Shown: one piece after another, positions 8,330-14,771 of the stretch | Numbering within the stretch: the first letter of the stretch is position 1 | How the letters are laid out: the number at the start of each line of letters is the position of its first letter | Source: JAZRYE01 sp045600585 | Lineage (GTDB): Bacteria > Bacillota_I > Bacilli_A > RFN20 > CAG-826 | Direction of reading: 5' to 3' | DNA length: 24,103 nt | NCBI GenBank assembly: GCA_045600585.1 | Contig: JAZRYE010000031.1 | Span: 1-24,103, forward strand | The notes under the pieces: generated by a model | Told to the model about the DNA's origin: nothing | Databases searched by the model: none | The model's input: the letters and a program-made list of their open reading frames with translations, nothing else | Position numbers and translations under genes: made by a program

Positions 8330-8740
8330 ATGGAGAACAAATTACACTTAGTTATCTATACCCCAGCAGGAAAATATCTTGAACAAGATATCGATTTTCT
8401 TAATGTTCAATCCAGTGATTACAATTTAGGAATTCTTCCTCATCACTCTCCTTTAGTTACAACAGTTAAAGTATCTGCGATGAAAATTAAAGATGAAGAA
8501 GGATATCATATGTACGCGATTGGAGAAGGAATCCTCAAGGTTGAAAAAGATAAAACTGTTCTTCTATTAGATTCTATAGAATCTAAAGACGAAATTGATA
8601 TCGAACGTGCTTTAGCTGCTAAATCTCGTGCAGAAGAAAGACTAGCAAACAAAAAAGACCTTCAAGGTCTTGATGTGAAACGCGCTGAACGTGCTTTATC
8701 CCGTGCTTTAGCAAGAATTAAAGTAGGTCAAAGTAACTAG
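8330..8740 (+). CDS. atpC: F-type ATP synthase subunit epsilon
   Basis: The 136-residue epsilon subunit has an N-terminal beta-sandwich (with the GILPHHSPL signature at about 34-42) and a C-terminal two-helix region (about 88-133) that in the family can inhibit ATP hydrolysis. GGAG before ATG overlaps the atpD stop region, with a 1-nt gap. It is the last gene of the operon, and its final 23 bases overlap the end of the convergent lipoprotein gene. The operon terminator therefore lies inside that neighbour. Confidence 0.95.
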   Translation: MENKLHLVIYTPAGKYLEQDIDFLNVQSSDYNLGILPHHSPLVTTVKVSAMKIKDEEGYHMYAIGEGILKVEKDKTVLLLDSIESKDEIDIERALAAKSRAEERLANKKDLQGLDVKRAERALSRALARIKVGQSN

Positions 8741-9509
8741 TTAAAGTTTCAATTAAAATATTCTCACCATCGGCTGATGTATAGTCGATGGTTTTATTTA
8801 TTTGCCCACTAGATATTTCATAAGCATATCCTGCTAAATATCGATTATTTTCATTATCAAATTTGTCGGCATCAATGATAACTAAATCTTTTGTTCCTTG
8901 ATAGGCCAAATTCATTGCTTTACCTAGCATCTTTTCTCCGATTTGATTTCCGGCTTCATAAGTATAAACAATTGTATTTTCTTTTTTTGACGCTAAATAA
9001 TTTTGCAATGCATTTTCTTTAGAAAAAGAAATGATATTTCCTGGTTTTAAATATTTATCAAACTGAGCTCTTAAAGCAACTGAGGAAGACATTTTATTTG
9101 AATTAACTTCAAAAATAATTTCTCCTTCTTTAATAAATAATATTCTTGGTGTATAAACATCATCAGTAAAATAGATGCCTTGATGTTCTCTTAAAGGTAG
9201 ATAGTTTTCCTCCGTATATTCAACAGCATTGAAAATGATTTGCTTATCTTTTGCATAATCCTTAATGACATTTTTAGCAAGGATACAATGTGAACAAGTA
9301 TTGGAATAGAAAAATAGTGGAAATGTTTGTTTTGACTCCATTTTTTGAATGCATTCTTCACCTGTTATATCAATTAAATAATTAGTTTCAACATTTTCTA
9401 AATATGATGAATCTAAATTTTTGATTACTTTAATTGCGTTAGCTTCTTGTGCTTTGCAACTTGCTAATAATGACGATATAGCAATTAATAAAACTAGTTT
9501 CTTTTTCAT
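8718..9509 (-). CDS. Thioredoxin-fold lipoprotein
   Basis: A 263-residue exported protein. Residues 1-18 form a lipoprotein signal peptide (MKKK, hydrophobic core, LLASC) with C18 as the predicted lipidated cysteine. A thioredoxin-like domain follows: FFYSN then the redox motif CSHC at 72-75, and a likely cis-proline in YTPRILFI (P121). The part after about residue 165 may be a second thioredoxin-like fold without a CxxC. This suggests an outward-facing thiol-disulphide protein, substrate unknown. No Shine-Dalgarno sequence is present, and a possible promoter ends 9 nt before the ATG. Its 3' end overlaps atpC and contains the ATP synthase terminator. Confidence 0.75.
   Translation of the reverse strand: MKKKLVLLIAISSLLASCKAQEANAIKVIKNLDSSYLENVETNYLIDITGEECIQKMESKQTFPLFFYSNTCSHCILAKNVIKDYAKDKQIIFNAVEYTEENYLPLREHQGIYFTDDVYTPRILFIKEGEIIFEVNSNKMSSSVALRAQFDKYLKPGNIISFSKENALQNYLASKKENTIVYTYEAGNQIGEKMLGKAMNLAYQGTKDLVIIDADKFDNENNRYLAGYAYEISSGQINKTIDYTSADGENILIETLTSYFDLL
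8766..8800 (+). terminator. Rho-independent terminator of the ATP synthase operon
   Basis: ACCATCGGCTG (8766-8776) pairs with the run ending in CGATGGT (8786-8792), giving an 11-bp stem with two G-U pairs and a 5-nt loop, followed by TTTATTTATTT. It lies 26 nt after the atpC stop and inside the convergent lipoprotein coding sequence. Confidence 0.75.
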
Positions 9510-9518
9510 ACTTTATAA

Positions 9519-9527
9519 ATATTATCA
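9519..9527 (-). promoter_or_regulatory. Extended -10 element of the thioredoxin-fold lipoprotein gene
   Basis: On the minus strand TGATAATAT (9527-9519) is an extended -10 box ending 9 nt before the ATG, leaving almost no leader. It overlaps the -35 of the divergent ppa promoter, so the two promoters could compete. The -35 region is weak. Confidence 0.35.
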
Positions 9528-9551
9528 AATATTTCTTACATTTGATATAAT
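9522..9551 (+). promoter_or_regulatory. Promoter of ppa-trmL
   Basis: TTATCA (9522-9527), an 18-nt spacer ending TGA, then TATAAT (9546-9551) is an extended -10 promoter. It is followed by a short leader with TAGGAGGAAAG before the ppa ATG. Confidence 0.7.
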
Positions 9552-9580
9552 CTATTTGTTGATTATTAGGAGGAAAGACT

Positions 9581-10144
9581 ATGCATTCATGGCATGATGT
9601 TAATCCAGCAAGAATTACTACTGAACACTTTTTAGCAATGATAGAGATTTCTAAAGGTAGTAAGAATAAATACGAATTAGATAAAGAAACAGGTCACTTG
9701 ATTCTTGATCGTGTTTTATTTACATCAACTCATTATCCTCAAAATTATGGTTTTATTCCAAGAACATTTGCGAGAGATTATGACCCATTAGATGTTTTAG
9801 TTTTATGCAGTGAAGCTATTCTTCCTATGTCATTTGTTGAATGCCGTCCGATTGGTGTTCTTACAATGACTGATGCGGGCTTACCAGATGAAAAGATTAT
9901 CGCTGTTGCGATAAATGACCCATTCTATAGCAGCTATCAAGATATTACTGATATTCCAGAACATATTATGCAAGAAATTAAACATTTCTTCACTGTTTAC
10001 AAAACTCTTGAAGGAAAAGAAACCGCTGTTGATGTTGTTCTTGATAAAAAAGAAGCTCAAAAAATTATTAATGATTGTTTAAAATCTTATAAGATTAACA
10101 TCGAACCTAGAGTTAGAGCAGAAAGAAAGGCACGCGGTTATTAA
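9581..10144 (+). CDS. ppa: Inorganic pyrophosphatase, family I
   Basis: A 187-residue soluble enzyme that hydrolyses pyrophosphate to phosphate, pulling biosynthetic reactions forward. Family I hallmarks are visible: EISKGSKNKYE at 22-32, YPQNYGFIP at 52-60, and the metal-binding DYDPLDV with D66, D68 and D71. It is not the membrane H+/Na+-pumping type nor the family II DHH type that many Bacillota use. A strong AGGAGG precedes the start, and its own extended -10 promoter lies upstream. It probably shares a transcript with trmL, which starts 5 nt later. Confidence 0.92.
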   Translation: MHSWHDVNPARITTEHFLAMIEISKGSKNKYELDKETGHLILDRVLFTSTHYPQNYGFIPRTFARDYDPLDVLVLCSEAILPMSFVECRPIGVLTMTDAGLPDEKIIAVAINDPFYSSYQDITDIPEHIMQEIKHFFTVYKTLEGKETAVDVVLDKKEAQKIINDCLKSYKINIEPRVRAERKARGY

Positions 10145-10149
10145 TTACT

Positions 10150-10668
10150 ATGATTCACATTGTTTTATATCGTCCAGAAAAACCTCAAAATACAGGCAAT
10201 ATCATGCGTACTTGTGTAGCTATTCATGCACATTTACATATTATTGGTCCTTTAACTTTCTCTATTGATAGCAAAGATTTAAAAAGAGTTGGAATGGACT
10301 ATATTGATGATTTAAAAATGGATTATTACGATTCTTATGAAGCGTTTGATAAAAAGCATCATAATGATGATATTTGCTATGTAACTAGATACGCTGACAA
10401 AGTTTATTCTACTCATAATTTTAAAGATCAAACAAAAGATATTTACCTTATGTTTGGAAGAGAATCAACTGGCATTCCTCATGATATTTTACGTGAACAT
10501 TTAGATAAACTTGCGCGTCTTCCTATGGTTCCGGAAGCGAGAAGTCTCAACCTTTCAAATTGCGTGGCAATTGTAGCTTATGAAGTTTTAAGGCAACAAG
10601 GATTTCCAAATTTAGCTACAAGTGAAGCAATTAAAGGTGAAGATTTTCTAATTAATGAAGAGAAATGA
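10150..10668 (+). CDS. trmL: tRNA (cytidine(34)/uridine(34)-2'-O)-methyltransferase
   Basis: A 172-residue SPOUT-family (trefoil knot) enzyme that 2'-O-methylates the wobble nucleotide of certain leucine tRNAs, using SAM. Motif 1 is PQNTGNIMRTC (QNTGN at 13-17), motif 2 is MFGRESTGIP (101-110), and motif 3 is VPEARSLNLSNCVAIVAYE (127-145), which form the knot and SAM site. The minimal length without an RNA-binding extension is typical of TrmL rather than TrmH. No Shine-Dalgarno sequence is seen, and the 5-nt gap after ppa suggests coupled translation. Confidence 0.9.
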   Translation: MIHIVLYRPEKPQNTGNIMRTCVAIHAHLHIIGPLTFSIDSKDLKRVGMDYIDDLKMDYYDSYEAFDKKHHNDDICYVTRYADKVYSTHNFKDQTKDIYLMFGRESTGIPHDILREHLDKLARLPMVPEARSLNLSNCVAIVAYEVLRQQGFPNLATSEAIKGEDFLINEEK

Positions 10669-10680
10669 TTGAAAATATTA

Positions 10681-10708
10681 TTGCTATATAATAAATAAAT
10701 AGTAGAAT
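10681..10708 (+). promoter_or_regulatory. Candidate promoter of the acidic lipoprotein gene
   Basis: TTGCTA (10681-10686), 16 nt, TAGAAT (10703-10708) would begin a leader of about 70 nt. A better -10 box, TATAAT at 10687-10692, is also present but lacks a matching -35. Confidence 0.4.
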
Positions 10709-10738
10709 ATTTCTAATTATTTTTAGTTTACGAATGAT

Positions 10739-10781
10739 GAGGTGACAATAGTATTTATGTACCTCTCTTCGATGAAAGGGG
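10739..10781 (+). promoter_or_regulatory. Leader with two mutually exclusive hairpins before the acidic lipoprotein
   Basis: GAGGT (10739-10743) can pair with ACCTC (10761-10765), extended by AC/GT next to a bulged G. Alternatively CCTCT (10762-10766) plus TT (10768-10769) can pair with AA plus AGGGG (10775-10781), the Shine-Dalgarno region AAAGGGG of the following ATG (10789). Both pairings use the same CCTC, so the upstream hairpin would free the ribosome binding site and the downstream one would hide it. This is read from complementarity only. Confidence 0.35.
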
Positions 10782-10788
10782 TTTATTT

Positions 10789-11601
10789 ATGAAACTAGGA
10801 AAATTACTAGCTTTATCTGCAGCTTCTCTTCTTATGGTTACAGCATGTGGAAAACAGGGCGACTCTAAAAACAGTGGCAGTGGAGAAGACACAATTTCAA
10901 TTACTTCAGAAGAAGAACAACATTGGGGTGATGAAGCTGCTGCTTTACTTGAAGAATATATTGGACATCAAGTTCCATATGTTGAAATGGGCGCAAATGA
11001 TTGGGAATGGGATGATAAATACAAATGTGTATCTATTTATGGCACAGAATTCTCAAATTCATTAGTTCTTGATTATTCATTAGTTCTAGAACACGCTGGT
11101 TATGTCGTTGATGTTTATGACTATTACGGTGACGGAGAACTTTCTGTTGATGCCGCGATTAAATATAGTGATGAAGAATTTGTTTTCGTTGAATTTTACA
11201 ACATGGGTGAATATTCGGAACTTGATGTTTATCTTACAAATGAAGATCCATTTGCTGTTTCACCAGATGTTGAAATGATAAACTTAATTAACGAGACATT
11301 ATTTGATGGAGAAGGTGAAACTGGCGATTATTATGGCTATTACGCACTTTATATTGAATTTTCTACTGATTCAGCTGATTCCTTAGAAGCATTAGCACAA
11401 GAATATGATGGGAAAGTTAGTAGTGTTGAAGGTATGAATGTTGAAGATCCATTGCATTGGTACGATTCAGACGCTGAATATTATGCAGAGTATTCTTATA
11501 ACGAAGAATGTGGTTTATCTTTTTCTGCTTATAGCGATATCTCAACTGAAACAGGCGAAGAATATTACGCTCTTTTATTCTGTGGTTGTATTCTTGAATA
11601 A
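10789..11601 (+). CDS. Acidic Tyr-rich lipoprotein of unknown function
   Basis: A 270-residue exported protein that I cannot assign to a family. Residues 1-20 form a lipoprotein signal (MKLGK, hydrophobic core, MVTAC) with C20 as the predicted lipid-anchored cysteine, followed by a Ser/Gly linker (GDSKNSGSGEDT). The mature part is very rich in Asp, Glu and Tyr. It looks like two related alpha/beta units of about 100 residues (roughly 46-155 and 160-270), each with a helix and then paired strands. Additional cysteines lie near the C-terminus (EECGL, LFCGC). AAAGGGG lies 7 nt before the ATG. A role in surface or ligand binding is conceivable but unproven. Confidence 0.75.
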   Translation: MKLGKLLALSAASLLMVTACGKQGDSKNSGSGEDTISITSEEEQHWGDEAAALLEEYIGHQVPYVEMGANDWEWDDKYKCVSIYGTEFSNSLVLDYSLVLEHAGYVVDVYDYYGDGELSVDAAIKYSDEEFVFVEFYNMGEYSELDVYLTNEDPFAVSPDVEMINLINETLFDGEGETGDYYGYYALYIEFSTDSADSLEALAQEYDGKVSSVEGMNVEDPLHWYDSDAEYYAEYSYNEECGLSFSAYSDISTETGEEYYALLFCGCILE

Positions 11602-11621
11602 TAAATACTAATTAAGAATAT

Positions 11622-11658
11622 AAAAGTCTCCTACATCTTTGTAAGAGACTTTTATTTT
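11622..11658. terminator. Bidirectional terminator between the acidic lipoprotein and gpsA
   Basis: AAAAGTCTC (11622-11630) pairs with GAGACTTTT (11645-11653), with an inner TAC/GTA after one mismatch and a 6-nt loop. The arms give a U-run on both strands (ATTTTA on the + side), so it serves both convergent genes. Confidence 0.85.
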
Positions 11659-11672
11659 ACTGGTAAGTCTTT

Positions 11673-12671
11673 TTATTCTCTTTTTAATTCGCTTGCCATT
11701 ACTTGATATATTTTGTCTTTTGGATTTGCTTCGTTGAATAATATGTCATAAATACTTGAAATGATAGGTGAATAAATCTTATTTTCTTTTGCGATTTGAT
11801 ATGCAATTTTACATGCATGAATGCCTTCGACAGTTTTTGTATTATTTTTATTAAAATAATACATCGAATATTTTCCAATCATAAGACCTGCAGAATAATT
11901 TCTTGATGTTGTTGAAGAACATGTAAGTGTGAGATCACCTATACCTGCTAATCCATAGCAAGTTGAAACGTTTCCTCCGAAAAATGAAACATATCTTGCT
12001 ATCTCAATTAGGCCTCTAGCTATCAATGCCGCTCTTGTATTAACCTTGCATCCGATACCATCTAAAATGCCACTTGCCAATGCAATAATATTTTTTAACG
12101 CTGAACAATATTCAGCACCAATAACATCGTTATTTGTATATACTCTAAAATAATTATTAGAGAAAGCTTTTTGAACTATTGTTGCAGCTTCTTCATTTTT
12201 TGAGAATGCAGTAATTGCAGTGAATTGATGCTCTACAACTTCTTCAGCAAAAGTTGGACCAACAAGAGCAACTAAAGGATTGTTTCTTTCTTTTAATGTT
12301 TCTCCTATTACTTGCGAAAATGTTTTATTAGTTTTGTTATCTAATCCTTTTGCTACGTTAACTAAAATTACATCTTCGGAAATCAATTTAGTTAACTTAT
12401 TAACTGTGTCAACGATAGCAAAAGAAGGAACGGCAAGAACAATTAAATATGAACCTTTAACGGCTTCATCTAAATCTTTTGTGGCAACAATAGAACTATT
12501 TATTGCATATCCTTTAGGGAAATATCTAGAGTTTGTGTGATTTTTATTTATTTCATCTAATTCGCTTTGTTCGATGCCGTAAATATAAGTTTGATGTCCG
12601 TTATTTGCTAGAATATCTGCTAAAGCAGTGCCCCATGCTCCGGAACCTAATACGCATACTTTATTAGTCAT
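11673..12671 (-). CDS. gpsA: NAD(P)H-dependent glycerol-3-phosphate dehydrogenase
   Basis: A 332-residue cytosolic enzyme that reduces dihydroxyacetone phosphate to sn-glycerol 3-phosphate, the backbone for phospholipids. The N-terminal Rossmann motif GSGAWG is at 9-14. AKGL is at 107-110 and the catalytic lysine is K193 in SALKNIIALASG. The GLAGIGDLTLTCSS signature with SRNY follows. AGGAGG precedes the ATG, with a possible TATAAT just upstream. It lies 55 nt after the rqcH-like gene on the same strand and may also be read through from it. It ends at a shared bidirectional terminator. Confidence 0.96.
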   Translation of the reverse strand: MTNKVCVLGSGAWGTALADILANNGHQTYIYGIEQSELDEINKNHTNSRYFPKGYAINSSIVATKDLDEAVKGSYLIVLAVPSFAIVDTVNKLTKLISEDVILVNVAKGLDNKTNKTFSQVIGETLKERNNPLVALVGPTFAEEVVEHQFTAITAFSKNEEAATIVQKAFSNNYFRVYTNNDVIGAEYCSALKNIIALASGILDGIGCKVNTRAALIARGLIEIARYVSFFGGNVSTCYGLAGIGDLTLTCSSTTSRNYSAGLMIGKYSMYYFNKNNTKTVEGIHACKIAYQIAKENKIYSPIISSIYDILFNEANPKDKIYQVMASELKRE

Positions 12672-12696
12672 AAGTGGCCTCCTAAGTATTGTTAAT

Positions 12697-12702
12697 ATTA
12701 TA
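12697..12702 (-). promoter_or_regulatory. Candidate -10 box for gpsA
   Basis: TATAAT on the minus strand lies 25 nt before the gpsA ATG, in the short gap after the rqcH-like gene. No good -35 is at standard spacing, so gpsA may instead rely partly on readthrough. Confidence 0.35.
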
Positions 12703-12726
12703 CATAAATATTTTATTTATGAAACA

Positions 12727-14106
12727 TTACAGATTGCATGATTTGATTACTTCTTCAATAGTAGATTCTCTCACTTTGTTTAATGTAATCAATTGATAAT
12801 TTAATAAATTTACTTTTCCTGTCGCATCACCTTTTTTAACATTTTTAACTTCTGTATATTGAATATCACCGGCAGTAGTGCTACTTAATATAAGACAAAT
12901 TTCTGCTCCTAAAAGCAATGTATCATTATCAATATTGTTTCCCTGAATTACTACATGGGAACCATGATAATCCTTTATGTGCATAAAGATGTCATTATGG
13001 TTCGCTATCTTAAAAGTGATTTCTTCGTTCTTTTTAGCGTTTTTTCCAAAGATGATCTTATTATTATGATAATTTATAAAGGAAATACCTGAAATTGGTT
13101 TCTTCTTTTGCTTCTGCATACTTTTATGAGGAAGATATTCATTCATTAATGAATTTAGTTCATCATCATTCATAACTTCACTAACTTTAAGATAGTATTC
13201 AAATTCAGCTAATTCTTTTTCTGCTTTAATAATTTCTTCTTTATCGCATTCAATTGTTCTTTTAGCTTTCTTGTATTTTTTAAAATAGAATCCAGCGTTT
13301 ACTCCAGGAGAAAGAGTTTCATCATAAGAAAGATTATTATCATTCACGTATTTTCTTAACTCTTCCATATCGTAGTTATAAGCTAAGATCATTTGGCCAT
13401 ATTCTTCATTGATCAAACGCTCATTTGCTTTAACGATGTCGTCATTTAAGACTTTGATTTTTTTCTTTAAAGATTTAATTTTTATCTTAAAGAATTGAAG
13501 CAGTGGTTCATATTTTTCTTTTAACCTATTTTCTTTTGATTCAAGCCAGTAGGATTTAACTAATTCGTCATATGATTTTTTGTCAAATGAGTCTAGTTCA
13601 TACTCAATTCCTTTTGGAGCTTGATATATCAATCCTTTCATCACTGGATGCTCTTTTGATATATCACTTTGATGTGCAGCAAAAATTATGACATCGTTCT
13701 CATCAGTAATAATTAGATTAGGTCTAAATGGAATGAATTCTATAATTAAATTTCTTGTAATCTTTTCATAGAAATCATTACTTTTTTGCGTTCTAATCTT
13801 CAATATTCTGTCATTATTGATCATTTCTACTGAGACAATGTATCCGTCTTTAATTTCTTTTCTTAAAGTATCGTTTAGCTTACCTAATGTTGTTCCAGGA
13901 TTATCTTGAATTGGAAGTAAATCAACAAAAGGCGATTGGTGATTTAAAGAAATTAATAATTTATCAGCTTTATCAATCGAGAACGAACATAAAAAATCTC
14001 TGCTATTAACAACACTGATATTAGTTATTCTATTTGCTACTATTTTCTTTTCTAATTCTTTAACTAAATAATAAAGAGTAGAAGGTGTCATTTTTGGATT
14101 TTGCAT
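12727..14106 (-). CDS. rqcH: NFACT family ribosome quality control factor (RqcH / fibronectin-binding-like)
   Basis: A 459-residue cytosolic protein of the RqcH/Rqc2 (FbpA/YloA) family, which in B. subtilis binds stalled 50S subunits and recruits Ala-tRNA to add alanine tails. The NFACT-N domain spans about 1-180, with the conserved Asp-Arg pair at D99-R100 in INNDR. A lysine-rich coiled-coil region (about 195-310) follows, and an NFACT-R domain (about 340-445) contains HIKDYHGSHVVI. It is about 110 residues shorter than B. subtilis YloA, mainly in the middle. There is no Shine-Dalgarno sequence; an extended -10 (TGGTAATAT) ends 6 nt before ATG, implying a leaderless message. It is divergent from gmk, as yloA neighbours gmk in Bacillus. 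Confidence 0.88.
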   Translation of the reverse strand: MQNPKMTPSTLYYLVKELEKKIVANRITNISVVNSRDFLCSFSIDKADKLLISLNHQSPFVDLLPIQDNPGTTLGKLNDTLRKEIKDGYIVSVEMINNDRILKIRTQKSNDFYEKITRNLIIEFIPFRPNLIITDENDVIIFAAHQSDISKEHPVMKGLIYQAPKGIEYELDSFDKKSYDELVKSYWLESKENRLKEKYEPLLQFFKIKIKSLKKKIKVLNDDIVKANERLINEEYGQMILAYNYDMEELRKYVNDNNLSYDETLSPGVNAGFYFKKYKKAKRTIECDKEEIIKAEKELAEFEYYLKVSEVMNDDELNSLMNEYLPHKSMQKQKKKPISGISFINYHNNKIIFGKNAKKNEEITFKIANHNDIFMHIKDYHGSHVVIQGNNIDNDTLLLGAEICLILSSTTAGDIQYTEVKNVKKGDATGKVNLLNYQLITLNKVRESTIEEVIKSCNL

Positions 14107-14112
14107 ACAAAT

Positions 14113-14140
14113 ATATTACCACAATTAGTTTGATTTTAAA
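14113..14140 (-). promoter_or_regulatory. Promoter of the rqcH-like gene, leaderless spacing
   Basis: On the minus strand TTTAAA (14140-14135), 16 nt ending TGG, TAATAT (14118-14113) has an extended -10 whose end is 6 nt from the ATG at 14106. It interleaves with the divergent gmk promoter. Confidence 0.5.
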
Positions 14141-14158
14141 TCGATTGGTTATTATAAT
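14130..14158 (+). promoter_or_regulatory. Promoter of gmk, leaderless spacing
   Basis: TTGATT (14130-14135), 17 nt, TATAAT (14153-14158) is a near-consensus promoter. The gmk ATG is at 14168, only 9 nt after the -10 box and without a Shine-Dalgarno sequence, so the transcript should start at or within a few nt of the AUG. Confidence 0.7.
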
Positions 14159-14167
14159 TCATTATAT

Positions 14168-14746
14168 ATGAAAAAAGGTTTACTTATTATTCTAAGTGGT
14201 CCTTCTGGTGTTGGAAAAGGAACAGTTAGAAAACAAATTCAAAGATGTAATGAAATTGATTTCGTTTATTCTATATCAATGACTACACGTGCTAAACGTG
14301 ATAAAGAAACTGATGGAGTTGAATACTACTTTGTTACTCCAGAAGAATTCCAAAGAAACATTGATAATGACAATTTCTTAGAATGGGCAGAATTCGTTGG
14401 TAATAGATATGGAACACCTAAAGATAAAGTCGAAGAACTTAGAAATCAAGGCAAGAATGTATTTCTTGAAATTGAAATCACCGGTGCAACACAAGTGTTA
14501 AACAAAGTTAAAGATGATAGAGTTATTTCTTTCTTCTTGATGCCTCCAAGTTTAGAAGCGCTTGAAGATAGAATTAGAAAAAGAAAATCTGAAACTGAAG
14601 AAGTCATTCAAAAACGTTTAGCAAAAGGTGCTAGAGAAATGAAAATGTCAAAACAATATGATCACGTCATCATGAATGAAAATGTTGTTAGGGCAGCTCA
14701 CTCAATCATTAATCTCATTAAAAGAAAAGAACGCGAAACAAAGTAA
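14168..14746 (+). CDS. gmk: Guanylate kinase
   Basis: A 192-residue cytosolic enzyme that converts GMP and ATP to GDP and ADP. The P-loop GPSGVGKG is at 11-18. The GMP-binding region shows SMTTRAKRDKETDGVEYYFV and the LEWAEFVGNRYGTP segment, and the lid and C-terminal helices follow in normal order and length. The N-terminus MKKGLLIILSG fits the family, so the SD-less ATG is probably the true start. It opens the long + strand run and lies 25 nt before priA; the small rpoZ and coaBC genes that often intervene are absent. Confidence 0.96.
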   Translation: MKKGLLIILSGPSGVGKGTVRKQIQRCNEIDFVYSISMTTRAKRDKETDGVEYYFVTPEEFQRNIDNDNFLEWAEFVGNRYGTPKDKVEELRNQGKNVFLEIEITGATQVLNKVKDDRVISFFLMPPSLEALEDRIRKRKSETEEVIQKRLAKGAREMKMSKQYDHVIMNENVVRAAHSIINLIKRKERETK

Positions 14747-14771
14747 GTAAAAAGGACGAAAGGAGTAGGGC

